DNA from: JANJUO01 sp942492935 | GTDB taxonomy: Bacteria > Bacteroidota > Ignavibacteria > Kapaibacteriales > UBA2268 | DNA length: 64,000 nucleotides | Direction: 5' to 3' | Assembly: GCA_942492935.1 (NCBI GenBank) | Contig: OW818654.1 | Span: 4,402,001 to 4,466,000 of the forward strand | Notes under the pieces: model-generated | Seen by the model: only the letters and a program-made list of their open reading frames with translations | Told to the model about the DNA's origin: nothing | Database searches by the model: none | Part shown: positions 46,361 through 55,511 of the stretch, piece by piece | How the letters are laid out: each line of letters begins with the position of its first letter | How positions within the stretch are numbered: the stretch's first letter is position 1 | Translations under genes and position numbers: made by a program

Positions 46361-46477
46361 TTTATTCACTTGAAATATTTCACAATTCACAAATTAAAAT
46401 GTAAATATATGTATCAAATAACTTATGTGTATCCTTTCTTTATAAAAATATATTAACGGATTTGATTTAGCAAAATT

Positions 46478-47002
46478 TTATGGATTAATCAAAATAGATG
46501 TGCCAATCTCAACTGCATTATATAATTCCTCTATTTCATCATTTGTAACTGCAATACAACCAAGAGTCCAATCTGTATATCTTTGAAATTTTCCAATAAA
46601 ACCTATACCATTCCTTAAACCATGAATTTTAATATCACCCCCGGGCAACTTTTCATGTCTTTTAGCAAATTCAATATCTTGTTGATTTGGATATGAAATA
46701 CCCAAATTTCTATGATAGCTGCTATTTGGATTTTTATCATTAATAAAATACAGACCTTCAGGAGTTTTTTTATCTCCTTCGAATTGTTTATGACCAATTG
46801 AATTTTTCCCAAGCGATATTCTATATTTTTTAACTTTTATTCCATTAGAAAATACAATCAATTCCCGCTTTGATTTGTTTACTATTAATGAATCAATTTT
46901 TATATCCGATGCTAAACGTGGCTCCGGAATAATATTATAAAATGAAATTCCCATAAGAATTAAGATGAGTAAAGCAATTAAAATAATAAGACTTGTTTTC
47001 AT
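46478..47002 (-). CDS. L,D-transpeptidase (YkuD family)
   Basis: The 174-residue protein has one N-terminal membrane anchor (LIILIALLILILMGISF) and a YkuD domain. The catalytic motif is DIKIHGLRNG, then WTLGCIAVTNDEIEEL, with the conserved His and the nucleophile Cys in the S/T-x-G-C form. Early blocks KKYRISLGKNSIGHK and KTPEGLYFINDKN are also standard. Enzymes of this family make 3-3 cross-links or attach proteins to peptidoglycan; which applies here is not known. A tRNA gene lies just upstream. Confidence 0.88.
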   Translation of the reverse strand: MKTSLIILIALLILILMGISFYNIIPEPRLASDIKIDSLIVNKSKRELIVFSNGIKVKKYRISLGKNSIGHKQFEGDKKTPEGLYFINDKNPNSSYHRNLGISYPNQQDIEFAKRHEKLPGGDIKIHGLRNGIGFIGKFQRYTDWTLGCIAVTNDEIEELYNAVEIGTSILINP

Positions 47003-47028
47003 ATTTAAAATCTTAGTTCAATATTTGT

Positions 47029-47102
47029 GGGCTCTACGGGATTCGAACCAGCGACCTCCACGATGTCAACGTGGCGCTCTAACCAACTGAGCTAAGAGCC
47101 CA
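47029..47102 (-). tRNA. tRNA-Val (anticodon GAC)
   Basis: Read on the minus strand from 47102, the acceptor GGGCTCT pairs with AGAGCCC, the D-arm is GCTC...GAGC, and the anticodon arm CCACG-TTGACAT-CGTGG gives anticodon GAC. The T-loop is TTCGAAT and the discriminator is A; CCA is not encoded. The T-stem GCTGG/CCCGT has a T-C mismatch and a G-T end pair, which is a little unusual. It lies 7 bases downstream of the frr stop. Confidence 0.95.
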
Positions 47103-47109
47103 TCAGGAA

Positions 47110-47667
47110 TTAATCCTGAAGTAATTCTTTTTCTTTTTTATCAAAAAGCACATCTATTTGCTTAACGAAATCATCAGTAAGTTTTTGAACTTCATCTTCG
47201 CCTCTTTTTCTGTCATCTTCGTTAATTTCCTTTCCTTTTTCCATCTTTTTCAAAGCATCTATTTGTTCTCTTCTTATATTTCGAACAGCAACCTTTGCTT
47301 CTTCAGTGTATTTTTTGCACATTTTTACAAAATCTTTTCTACGTTGTTCTGTTAATGGAGGAACAGGTATTCTGATAATTACGCCATCATTTTGAGGATT
47401 AAATCCTAAATCAGCAGCTCTGATTGCTTTTTCTGTATCATTCAAAGTACTTCTATCAAATGGCTGAACAATTATAGTTCTTGCATCTGGAGCAGAAATA
47501 GATGCAATTTGAGAAATAGGAGTTACAGTGCCATAATAATTAACAGTTACGCCATCAAGTAACGAAGCAGACGCTCTGCCTGTTCTTACTTTGGCAAGCT
47601 GACTTTTGAAATAATCAACAGATTTATTCATCTGTTCTTTTGCAGATTCGAGAATAATTTTAGTCAT
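47110..47667 (-). CDS. frr: Ribosome recycling factor
   Basis: The 185-residue protein has the standard two-domain RRF layout, including LAKVRTGRASASLLDGV near residue 25, the beta domain VQPFDRSTLNDTEKAI, and the helical end KKMEKGKEINEDDRKRGEDE. It releases ribosomes after termination together with EF-G. It lies last in the block rpsB-tsf-pyrH-frr, 14 bases behind pyrH, the classical order. Confidence 0.97.
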   Translation of the reverse strand: MTKIILESAKEQMNKSVDYFKSQLAKVRTGRASASLLDGVTVNYYGTVTPISQIASISAPDARTIIVQPFDRSTLNDTEKAIRAADLGFNPQNDGVIIRIPVPPLTEQRRKDFVKMCKKYTEEAKVAVRNIRREQIDALKKMEKGKEINEDDRKRGEDEVQKLTDDFVKQIDVLFDKKEKELLQD

Positions 47668-47681
47668 AATAAATAAGTCCG

Positions 47682-48398
47682 TTATTTTATATTTCTAACC
47701 ATTGTACCGATATTTTCACCGGCAATAAGTTTTTTTAGATTACCTTTCTGATTTACATTAAATACAAGAATAGGTAAATTATTTTCTGAACACAAAGTAA
47801 TAGCCGTTTGGTCCATCACTCTAAGTTCTTTTTCAATAACTTGTTTATAAGTAATTTCATCAAATTTAATAGCATTTGGATTTTTTTCTGGGTCGCTATC
47901 ATAAACCCCATCAACTCTTGTAGCTTTAATAATTACCTGTGCTTCAATTTCAATAGCACGCAATACGGCTGCAGTATCAGTTGTAAAGTAGGGATTTCCT
48001 GTACCAGCACCAAAAATCACAACTCTGTTTTTTTCTAAATGTCTAATTGCTCTTCGTCTAATGTACGGTTCTGCAATTTGTTCCATTTTAATAGCGGATT
48101 GAAGTCTGGTTTGAACTCCAGCTTCTTCGAGTGCATTTTGAAAAGCGATTGAGTTAATTACAGTAGCAAGCATACCCATGTGGTCACCGGAAACTTTATC
48201 AATTCCGTGAGCAGCTGCCTGAATACCTCTAAAAATATTACCACCGCCAATTACAATTCCAATTTGTACACCAAGATTATGAATTTCAGCAACTTCGTGG
48301 GCAAATGATTTGAGAACGACAGGGTCGATACCGAATTGTCGTTCTCCCATCAAAGCTTCGCCACTTAATTTAAGTAATATTCTCTTAAAAGTAAGCAT
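47682..48398 (-). CDS. pyrH: Uridylate kinase
   Basis: The 238-residue amino-acid-kinase-fold UMP kinase shows RILLKLSGEALMG at the N-terminus, GIVIGGGNIFRG, the UMP-site motif GDHMGMLATVIN, GTGNPYFTTDTAA, and KATRVDGVYDSDP at the ATP site. It phosphorylates UMP to UDP and is usually allosterically controlled by GTP and UTP. It lies 12 bases behind tsf. Confidence 0.97.
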   Translation of the reverse strand: MLTFKRILLKLSGEALMGERQFGIDPVVLKSFAHEVAEIHNLGVQIGIVIGGGNIFRGIQAAAHGIDKVSGDHMGMLATVINSIAFQNALEEAGVQTRLQSAIKMEQIAEPYIRRRAIRHLEKNRVVIFGAGTGNPYFTTDTAAVLRAIEIEAQVIIKATRVDGVYDSDPEKNPNAIKFDEITYKQVIEKELRVMDQTAITLCSENNLPILVFNVNQKGNLKKLIAGENIGTMVRNIK

Positions 48399-48410
48399 TT
48401 TATATTCAAA

Positions 48411-49274
48411 TTAGTTTATAGTTTCGCCAAGCATATAACGTATAAATCTTCTTATTTTAACTTCTGTGCCTGCATTTTTTGAAATTTCAGCAACAACATC
48501 ACCAATAACTTTTGTGTTATCTTTGATAAAAGATTGCTCTAAAAGACATTGTTCAGCAAAGAATTTATCAAGCCGTCCTGTTGCAATTCTTTCAGCGATA
48601 TCTTCTTTTTTACCTGAATCAATTGCTTGTTGTTTGTAGATTTCAATTTCTTTTGCAAGAGTTTCTTGATTAACTGATGCTCTATCAACAAATTGAGGAT
48701 CCATAGCTGCTACTTGCATAGCAATATCACGAACAAGAACTTGTGATTCTTCGCTAAGTTCACCATTATCAACTTCAACCAAAACGTTGAGTTTGTTTCC
48801 TACGTGAATATAGCTTGCAAAGAAACCATCTGTATGGAATTTTTCAACTCTCTTAATTTCAATTTTTTCACTGAATTTAGAAAGAATTTCATTAAATCTG
48901 TTTTCGAGAGTTTCACCATCAACAATACTATTTTTTAAAGAATCCCAATCATTCACATCATTAGTGATTAATTGATTTAATACACTACGAACAAAATTTT
49001 CAAATTCAGCATTACGAGCAACGAAATCCGTTTCGCAATTAACTTCAACAATAGCTGCAGTTTTGCCATTATTAGCAGTAGCAGTCAAAATTGCACCTTC
49101 GTTAGCAGTTTTTTCAGCTCTTTTAGCTGCAGAAGCTGCACCTTTTTTTCTTAATACTTCAATTGCAAGGTTCATATCGCCATCAGCTTCAACAAGTGCT
49201 TTTTTGCAATCAGCCATACCAGCACCAGTTTTATCACGAAGAGCTTTCACCGCTTGCGGAGTAATTTCAGACAT
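48411..49274 (-). CDS. tsf: Elongation factor Ts
   Basis: The 287-residue protein has the N-terminal UBA-like domain VKALRDKTGAGMADCKKAL, followed by KGAASAAKRAEK and VEVNCETDFVARN, the signature region that contacts EF-Tu. The second half holds SYIHVGNKLNVLVEV and the dimerisation-like segment. It is the nucleotide exchange factor for EF-Tu. It follows rpsB by 50 bases, the usual pair. Confidence 0.97.
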   Translation of the reverse strand: MSEITPQAVKALRDKTGAGMADCKKALVEADGDMNLAIEVLRKKGAASAAKRAEKTANEGAILTATANNGKTAAIVEVNCETDFVARNAEFENFVRSVLNQLITNDVNDWDSLKNSIVDGETLENRFNEILSKFSEKIEIKRVEKFHTDGFFASYIHVGNKLNVLVEVDNGELSEESQVLVRDIAMQVAAMDPQFVDRASVNQETLAKEIEIYKQQAIDSGKKEDIAERIATGRLDKFFAEQCLLEQSFIKDNTKVIGDVVAEISKNAGTEVKIRRFIRYMLGETIN

Positions 49275-49324
49275 TTTAAATTCTCTATAATTAAATAAAC
49301 AAAATTCTAAATTGATTAAATTGA

Positions 49325-50197
49325 CTAAGAATCAGAAGCAGTATCAGAATTTTCTGTATTGCTGTCATCAGTCCTAAATCCACTTCTTCCTTTGCCACCA
49401 CGGCGTTCTCTCATACGTCTGTTCTTTCTGCCATCTTCGTCATTTTCTGATTCATTTTCTTTCATATTTCTATCTCCATCAGCAAATAATTCAGCATTTC
49501 TAACTTTAGCAATAGCTGAACCTTCGGTAATAGCATCAGCCATAATTTTAGAAATGAGTTCAACTGTTTTGATAGAATCATCATTTGCTGGAATCGGGAA
49601 ATCAACTTCTTCTGGGTCTGTATTTGTATCTACAAGAGCAATTACAGGGATTCCAAGAATTTTAGCTTCCTTAATAGCAAGATGTTCTTTTTTAATATCA
49701 ACAACAAATAAAGCGCCTGGCAGTCTTGTCATTGTTTCGATACCACCAAATACTTTACGGAGTCTATCTTTTTCGCGATTAAGCAATAATCTTTCTTTTT
49801 TAGTGATTTTTTCGAATGTACCATCAACTTCCATTTTATCAATAGCTGTAAGTCTTTTGATACTTTTACGAATTGTAGAAAAGTTGGTAAGCATACCACC
49901 AAGCCAACGTTCAGCAACGTAGTTCATATCACAACGCTTTGCTTGTTCTGCAATTGCAGTTTTGGCTTGAGTTTTAGTACCAACGAAAAGAATGATTTTC
50001 CCTTTTGTAGCAATTTCAAAAATTGCATTACGGGCATAATCAAGCAGGATTTGAGTTTTTCTGAGGTCAATTATATGAATCCCGTTGCGTTCCATAAAGA
50101 TGAACTGCGACATTTTCGGATTCCATCTGCGGGTCAGGTGACCAAAGTGCGCACCTGATTCAAGCAATGCTTCAATACTGGCAAAATGTTCTGCCAT
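49325..50197 (-). CDS. rpsB: 30S ribosomal protein S2 with long charged C-terminal tail
   Basis: The 290-residue protein begins with the S2 core: LLESGAHFGHLTRRWNPKM, FVGTKTQAKTA, ERWLGGMLTNF and VDTNTDPEEVDFPIPANDD. The usual family length is about 230-260. Here about 60 residues follow the core (after NAELFADGDR), first acidic, then basic (NRRMRERRGGKGR), then Ser/Thr/Asp rich. The tail is of low complexity and probably disordered, with unknown function. It is cotranscribed with tsf, pyrH and frr. Confidence 0.96.
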   Translation of the reverse strand: MAEHFASIEALLESGAHFGHLTRRWNPKMSQFIFMERNGIHIIDLRKTQILLDYARNAIFEIATKGKIILFVGTKTQAKTAIAEQAKRCDMNYVAERWLGGMLTNFSTIRKSIKRLTAIDKMEVDGTFEKITKKERLLLNREKDRLRKVFGGIETMTRLPGALFVVDIKKEHLAIKEAKILGIPVIALVDTNTDPEEVDFPIPANDDSIKTVELISKIMADAITEGSAIAKVRNAELFADGDRNMKENESENDEDGRKNRRMRERRGGKGRSGFRTDDSNTENSDTASDS

Positions 50198-50355
50198 AAC
50201 AGTACTCCTATTCAGTTTTTAACATCTGCAACCCATCATTTCAAAAACGTACTCGAAATGAGCAACTCGTTTTCAATCCGGGTGCATGCTTAATTAATAA
50301 AAAAAAGAGGCTGATACAAATTAATTTTCAACCTCAGCAAAAAATAAAAATAAAA

Positions 50356-50745
50356 TTAACGCTTTGAGAATTGGAAACGTTTACGGGCTTTCTTTTGTCC
50401 GTATTTTTTACGCTCAACCATTCTCGGGTCACGGGTAAGCATACCTGCTTGTCTTAATTTACTGCGAAACTCTTCGCTGTAACTAACCAATGCACGTGCT
50501 ATACCAAGCTGAATAGCGCCAGTTTGACCACTTTTTCCACCACCATTTACATTAACGCTAACATCGAACTTTCCATCCATTTTAACTAAGTCAAAAGGGC
50601 GAATTGCTAATATTTGATTAATTTCAACAGGGAGATATTCCGACATTGGTTTTTTGTTGATTACAACAGTACCATTGCCAGGGAAATGCAATCTAACCTG
50701 AGCTACAGAAGTTTTTCTTCTACCTGTTCCGGTATAAACTTTCAT
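50356..50745 (-). CDS. rpsI: 30S ribosomal protein S9
   Basis: The 129-residue protein has GTGRRKTSVAQVRL at the N-terminus, VNVNGGGKSGQTGAIQLGIARAL in the middle, and the invariant basic end KKYGQKKARKRFQFSKR, whose last Arg contacts the P-site tRNA. It lies 36 bases behind rplM, the universal pair. A 158-bp gap before rpsB may contain a promoter or attenuator. Confidence 0.97.
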   Translation of the reverse strand: MKVYTGTGRRKTSVAQVRLHFPGNGTVVINKKPMSEYLPVEINQILAIRPFDLVKMDGKFDVSVNVNGGGKSGQTGAIQLGIARALVSYSEEFRSKLRQAGMLTRDPRMVERKKYGQKKARKRFQFSKR

Positions 50746-50781
50746 TTAATCCACCTTAATCAATAATATCATTAATTTCAA

Positions 50782-51234
50782 TTATTTATATTTTAATTCA
50801 TACATTTTGGGCTGTTGTGATTCGTGTGGATGGCTGCCACCTGCATACACTTTCAGTTTTTTAATTATCTGTCTGCCCAATCTGTTCTTTGGAATCATCC
50901 CTTTTACTGCATGGGTGATAACTCTTTCAGGCTTTGTATTTATCAAATCCTTAAAACTTTCATACACTTCGCCACCAGGGTAGCCAGTATGATGGAAATA
51001 TGATTTTTGTTCGAATCTTTTGCCTTGTAGTTGTACTTTTTCGGCATTGATTACTATAACAAAATCTCCGGTATCCACATGCGGAGTAAAAATTGCTTTG
51101 TGCTTACCACGCAATAATGTTGCGATCTGAGTACACAAACGTCCAACAGTCATTCCGGCTGCATCAACAACCCACCAATTCCGTACTACATCTTCCTTTC
51201 TGAATGACTTTGTTATTTTAGCTGAGGGTTCCAC
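50782..51234 (-). CDS. rplM: 50S ribosomal protein L13
   Basis: I start this at GTG 51234, which gives 150 residues (the usual length is 142-150), because GGGAG sits 6 bases upstream and homology begins here (KSFRKEDVVRNWWVVDAAG). A longer open frame reaches 51342, but its extra 36 residues are hydrophobic and unlike L13. Core motifs are GRLCTQIATLLRGKHKA, FTPHVDTGDFVIVINAEK, YFHHTGYPGG and KGMIPKNRLGRQ. It is first of the L13-S9 pair. Confidence 0.95.
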   Translation of the reverse strand: MEPSAKITKSFRKEDVVRNWWVVDAAGMTVGRLCTQIATLLRGKHKAIFTPHVDTGDFVIVINAEKVQLQGKRFEQKSYFHHTGYPGGEVYESFKDLINTKPERVITHAVKGMIPKNRLGRQIIKKLKVYAGGSHPHESQQPKMYELKYK

Positions 51235-51373
51235 GTAAAACTCCCACAATAATATATATTTCACAATTGATATAAACTTCAAAATTAAGCAATATTTTTC
51301 AAACTGCAAAACTTTTAGTTCTTGTTTTATACAAGAATACAAAAATAAGAAAAAAAATTAACCTAATAAAACA

Positions 51374-52012
51374 TTAATTTTCATCGAAATTGTAAGAACT
51401 GTTTTTCAAGCGTTCTAATAGTATCTTTCTTGCCCTAAAAAGATGAGCTTTCACAGTTCCCAATGGTAAATTCAACCTCTCAGATATTTCTTTATAATCA
51501 AGGTCTTCATCGTGCCTTAATTTAATTATATCTCTATAATTTTCTGGTAAATCATGAATAGCATTAGCAAGAACGGTTTTTCGTTCATTTAATACAAATT
51601 CTGTCTCCGGTTGGTATGAATTATCTTCAATCTCAAAAAGTTGTTCATCATCGGAAGTACTAATTGGTTGACTAAGCGAAATTGTTGCAAATCGTTTTTT
51701 TCTTAAAAAATCAATACAAGTATTTGAAGCTATCCTGAATATCCAAGATGTGAATAGATAATTTGGTTGATAAGTTGGCAATGCCCTGTATGCCTTGATA
51801 AAAGTTTCCTGAGTCAAATCATCAATATCGTCCTCATCTTTTATCATTTTACGAATTGCAGCAGCTATCTGTCTTCTGTATTTCTTCTGTAATACATTGT
51901 ATGACTTCTCGTTGCCAATAAGAACTTCATTAACAACTCGAATGTCTTCTTCCTGACTTAATTTTTGCTTTTCTTTATCTTTTTGAGTTTTAGACATAAA
52001 TAATTGTTTCAT
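51374..52012 (-). CDS. ECF-type RNA polymerase sigma factor
   Basis: The 212-residue protein has region 2 at about 30-110 (DIDDLTQETFIKAYRAL, FTSWIFRIASNTCIDFLRKK) and region 4 at about 145-205 (LPENYRDIIKLRHDEDLDYK and then GTVKAHLFRARKILLERL). An acidic linker of about 30 residues separates them. No anti-sigma gene is adjacent. An ATG at 51997 (MSKTQKDKEK) is an alternative start. It lies upstream of rplM on the same strand but is separated from it by 140 bases. Confidence 0.9.
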   Translation of the reverse strand: MKQLFMSKTQKDKEKQKLSQEEDIRVVNEVLIGNEKSYNVLQKKYRRQIAAAIRKMIKDEDDIDDLTQETFIKAYRALPTYQPNYLFTSWIFRIASNTCIDFLRKKRFATISLSQPISTSDDEQLFEIEDNSYQPETEFVLNERKTVLANAIHDLPENYRDIIKLRHDEDLDYKEISERLNLPLGTVKAHLFRARKILLERLKNSSYNFDEN

Positions 52013-52462
52013 ACATTAACAGAATTATAAAAATAAGCATTTTATTATAATTGATAAAAACAAAAATTAAAAATTTGAAAAATTGTAATTACTTAGCACC
52101 TAACTGTCTGTTGCTCAAGTAATTTTGGAATGATTTTGTCCGTGGCTAAAGCAATGTGGTGCATTATGAATCTCTAACACTTGGAATTATCCAAGTGAAA
52201 GATGATTAAATTTATATTTAAACAACAAATTGTTAAGTAAGCATTTTATAAAAGTACTATTATAATTAAAATATCGATAATAGCTTAAATCCCAGAGTGA
52301 TTCAATGCACTAACTTTATCAACAAGAAAAAGCGAAGTTTGACAACTATAAATTCAAAATACTTTCAATATTTCTTGTTTGTAAAAATAAAATTAATTAA
52401 ATTAATTTTTTTTAAGTACTAATTTAAAATTTGAAATTAATTAAGTTTTTAGAGGAGGTTTA
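52013..52462. other. Gene-free gap with divergent promoter regions
   Basis: This is AT-rich DNA between the sigma factor and symporter genes. A fragment ACTTAGCACCTAACTG near 52092-52107 resembles one end of the composite element at 19.2-20 kb. No gene is seen. Confidence 0.5.
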
Positions 52463-54016
52463 ATGTCTGAAAGAGAACGATGGGGAACGAGAATCGGTTT
52501 AATTTTAGCAATGACTGGTAATGCAGTTGGATTAGGAAATTTCTTAAGATTCCCCGTTCAAGCTGCAGAAAATGGTGGTGGTGCTTTTATGATTCCATAT
52601 TTCATTGCATTTGTTTTGCTCGGAATTCCTTTAATGTGGGTGGAATGGTCATTAGGCAGACATGGCGGGAAATATAATCATGGTAGTTTACCCGGAATGT
52701 TTGACTCAATGTGGAAAAATCCAATGGCGAAATATCTTGGTGTTGTAGGATTATTTGCATCATCAGTTATTATGATTTACTATTGTTATATAGAATCTTG
52801 GACTTTAGGTTTCAGTTTTTTCTCTATATCAAAAATGTACTTTGGGATAGAAGATTTTACTCAGATGACTGGTTTTTTGAAAAGTTACCAAGGTGTAGGT
52901 GAAGGATATTTTTCAAGTGGCTGGATTTCATATATTTTTTTACTCATTACTTTATCGTTAAATTTTTGGATTTTGCATAAGGGATTATCCAAAGGAATTG
53001 AAATTCTTGCTAAAATTGGAATGCCGTTATTGTTTTTATTTGGTGCATTACTTGCAGTTAGAGTATTAACGCTTGGAACACCCGATTTAAATTTCCCTGA
53101 AAGAAGTATTTCCAATGGTTTAGCATTTATTTGGAATCCAAATTTTTCGGCTCTTGCTGATTCAAAAGTATGGCTTGCTTCTGCTGGTCAAATATTCTTT
53201 ACCTTAAGTATCGGTATGGGAACATTACAAGCTTATGCCAGTTATTTAAGACCAAAAGATGATTTGGCATTAAGTGGATTAGCTACTGGCTCATTAAATG
53301 AATTCGCTGAAGTTGTGCTTGGTGGAGCAATTGCCATTCCAGTTGCAATCGCATTCTTTGGAACAGATTTAACAAAAGAAATTGCACATGGCGGTGCCTT
53401 CAATTTAGGTTTTGTGTCAATGCCGATTATTTTTCAAAAAATTCAATTTGGTCAAATTTTTGGATTCTTGTGGTTCTTTTTACTATTCATAGCTGGAATC
53501 ACTTCATCTGTTGCGATGGCACAGCCATTAATTTCATTCCTCAAAGAACAATTCGATTGGAGTCACAAAAAAGCAACAAATGCTATTGCCATTCTAATCT
53601 TCGTAAGTGTTCATCTTGTTGTCATTTTCTTTAAATATGGATTCCTCGATGAGATGGATTATTGGGGCGGTACATTTGCACTTGTTTTAATTGCTTTAAT
53701 CGAAGTAATTATTTTTGCATGGATTTGGGGGATGGACAAAGGTTGGGCTGAGCTAACAAGAGGTGCAGACATTAAAATTCCAAAAGTATTCTATTATATT
53801 ATAAAATATGTAACTCCACTTTATATTATTTTTATATTAGGATTCTGGACTTATCAAGATGCAATTCCTACATTATTAATGCAGAATGCAAATCCTGAAA
53901 GTATTCCATATATGTGGATTGCAAGAATTTTTATGATTTGCCTATTTTTAGGATTAACAGTTTTGGTTTATCTGGGCTGGAAACGTAACGGACACAAATA
54001 CAACTATGTAGATTAA
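52463..54016 (+). CDS. Sodium-dependent neurotransmitter-symporter family (NSS/SNF) transporter
   Basis: The 517-residue protein has about 12 membrane segments. TM1 carries the sodium/substrate motif NAVGLGNFLRFPVQAAENGG, and TM6 has IFFTLSIGMGTLQAYASY, both family hallmarks. Bacterial members such as LeuT, MhsT and MetP take up amino acids with sodium. AGGAGG at 52453-52458, 4 bases before the ATG, is one of the strongest ribosome-binding sites in the window. A 40-residue small-subunit gene follows 29 bases after the stop, and a shared terminator lies behind it. Confidence 0.92.
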   Translation: MSERERWGTRIGLILAMTGNAVGLGNFLRFPVQAAENGGGAFMIPYFIAFVLLGIPLMWVEWSLGRHGGKYNHGSLPGMFDSMWKNPMAKYLGVVGLFASSVIMIYYCYIESWTLGFSFFSISKMYFGIEDFTQMTGFLKSYQGVGEGYFSSGWISYIFLLITLSLNFWILHKGLSKGIEILAKIGMPLLFLFGALLAVRVLTLGTPDLNFPERSISNGLAFIWNPNFSALADSKVWLASAGQIFFTLSIGMGTLQAYASYLRPKDDLALSGLATGSLNEFAEVVLGGAIAIPVAIAFFGTDLTKEIAHGGAFNLGFVSMPIIFQKIQFGQIFGFLWFFLLFIAGITSSVAMAQPLISFLKEQFDWSHKKATNAIAILIFVSVHLVVIFFKYGFLDEMDYWGGTFALVLIALIEVIIFAWIWGMDKGWAELTRGADIKIPKVFYYIIKYVTPLYIIFILGFWTYQDAIPTLLMQNANPESIPYMWIARIFMICLFLGLTVLVYLGWKRNGHKYNYVD

Positions 54017-54045
54017 TATTTAAAATATCAAGGAAATCAAAATAA

Positions 54046-54168
54046 ATGGAAAATCAACTTACTACCGAAGGTATTATTTTTATGGCTTCCGCATGGATTG
54101 CAATAGGTGGTCTTGCAATTTTTTCTATGTGGAAAGTATTTACAATTAAAGAAGTTAATAAAGACTGA
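54046..54168 (+). CDS. Small subunit of the NSS transporter (MetS-like)
   Basis: ATG 54046 to TGA 54168 encodes 40 residues: MENQLTTEGIIFMAS, then one membrane helix (WIAIGGLAIFSMWKVF), then a short charged tail TIKEVNKD. An AAGGAAAT ribosome-binding site is present upstream. Position, size and single helix match the MetS small subunits that accompany MetP-type sodium/amino-acid symporters. It is easily missed because of its length. Confidence 0.8.
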   Translation: MENQLTTEGIIFMASAWIAIGGLAIFSMWKVFTIKEVNKD

Positions 54169-54238
54169 TTTTAATTGTAACTACTAAGTACCCAAATGAA
54201 AGAATTCACGTTCAAATTACAACTAACTATTTAATCAA

Positions 54239-54267
54239 CATCCGATATTTCCAAAACATCGGATGTT
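54239..54267 (+). terminator. Terminator-like hairpin after the symporter operon
   Basis: The stem ACATCCGAT (54239-54247) pairs perfectly with ATCGGATGT (54259-54267). Upstream, ACTAAGTACCCAAATG and TTCAAATTACAACTAACTA match the end of the composite element at 19251-19994, so this terminator may be part of a dispersed repeat. Confidence 0.65.
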
Positions 54268-54411
54268 TGACTGCTAAGTTAGATAAGAGAAATTCTCAAA
54301 ACTCTTTGACGCAAATATCGGAAGGTGAAACAAATTTAGTACGACAATTACTTATTCATTGCTTTTTCACAGTTTAGTTGCCTGATATTTACATGCAAAT
54401 TATTGCAAATT

Positions 54412-55503
54412 TTATTTTTTAAAAATATAACTTACAACAGCTCCACCATTTTCATTATTATATGCATTAATTTCAAAAGAATGAAAATCCATTATTACTT
54501 TTGCTGCAGCTAAACTCAAACCGGTACCTTCACTATGCGACATCAAATCCTCAGAAGATGCAAATAGTTGGAACAATGATTTAAGTTTATTTGGCGAAAA
54601 TCCACAACCATTATCTTGAATTTCTATCTTTGCATTTGAAACAGTGTCTGTTCCTGTAATAACAATTTGAGAATTTTCAGGAGAAAATTTAATTGCATTA
54701 TCTAATACAAAATCAAAGACTTTTCCAATAAGACTTACATCAACATTTATATTAAAATCATTGAAGTCAATTTTCTTTACAACATTAATACCTTTTTCCT
54801 TCAATTTTGTATCAAAATTGAATAATGAAGTATCTATTATATCTAATAATCTTTCCTCATAAAAATTTGTTCTATATTTGTCTGTCTGAATCCTTGTAAT
54901 CAAAAGTGACAAATCTGCAAATTTTCTTAATCTACTTTCTGAAGTTAAAATTGATTCGGCACTCTCTTTAATGTCAGGGTCATCAGTAATTTCATAAATT
55001 AACTTTGCATTTCCATTAATACCGATTAAAGGAGTGTTAAGTTCATGAGATAATAAACCTAAGAAATAAGATTTTGCAGAATCAAGCTTAAGCAACTGTT
55101 GGTCTTTTTCATAACTTTTCAAAGATTCTTTTATAGTTAGACCTAAGTCAGTTGATTCCCAAGGTTTAGACATATAACGATATAAATCTGCTTTGTTGAT
55201 AGCATTTACCACCCCTTCTATAGTTGCCTGACCTGTCAATAAAATAGTATATGTTTGAGGTGATTTTATTTTTATAGATTCTAAAACAACATCTCCTTTA
55301 ATATCAGGCATAATATAATCAGAAATAACCAAAGGAATTTCATAACCATCTTCTAATAGTTCATCAAATAATTCGATGGCTTCCTCACCGCCTTCAGCAA
55401 CTTCGATAGTATATTCATTACTTATTGAATAACTAATCTCTCGAATTAAACTGTCTAAGACGATTTTTTCGTCATCTACACAAATTATTACTTTCTTTTT
55501 CAT
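54412..55503 (-). CDS. Receiver-histidine kinase (REC-HisKA-HATPase)
   Basis: The 363-residue protein has an N-terminal receiver (IICVDDEKIVLDSL, phospho-acceptor in VISDYIMPD, then LLTGQATIEG and SKPW), residues 1-125. A HisKA helix carries the H-box GLLSHELNTPLIG near 155. The HATPase shows DNAIKFSPENSQ, DNGCGFSP and GTGLSLAAAKV, so the kinase looks intact. No sensory or membrane part is present. It is the last gene of the signalling operon, 8 bases behind the HD-GYP-like gene, and its receiver closely resembles those of the proteins at 55.5 and 57.7 kb. Confidence 0.9.
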   Translation of the reverse strand: MKKKVIICVDDEKIVLDSLIREISYSISNEYTIEVAEGGEEAIELFDELLEDGYEIPLVISDYIMPDIKGDVVLESIKIKSPQTYTILLTGQATIEGVVNAINKADLYRYMSKPWESTDLGLTIKESLKSYEKDQQLLKLDSAKSYFLGLLSHELNTPLIGINGNAKLIYEITDDPDIKESAESILTSESRLRKFADLSLLITRIQTDKYRTNFYEERLLDIIDTSLFNFDTKLKEKGINVVKKIDFNDFNINVDVSLIGKVFDFVLDNAIKFSPENSQIVITGTDTVSNAKIEIQDNGCGFSPNKLKSLFQLFASSEDLMSHSEGTGLSLAAAKVIMDFHSFEINAYNNENGGAVVSYIFKK

Positions 55504-55511
55504 GTTTCTTC

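Noticed and set aside
50782..51342. L13 with a 36-residue N-terminal extension
   Set aside because: The extra residues are hydrophobic and unlike L13; GTG at 51234 has a good ribosome-binding site and gives the normal length.
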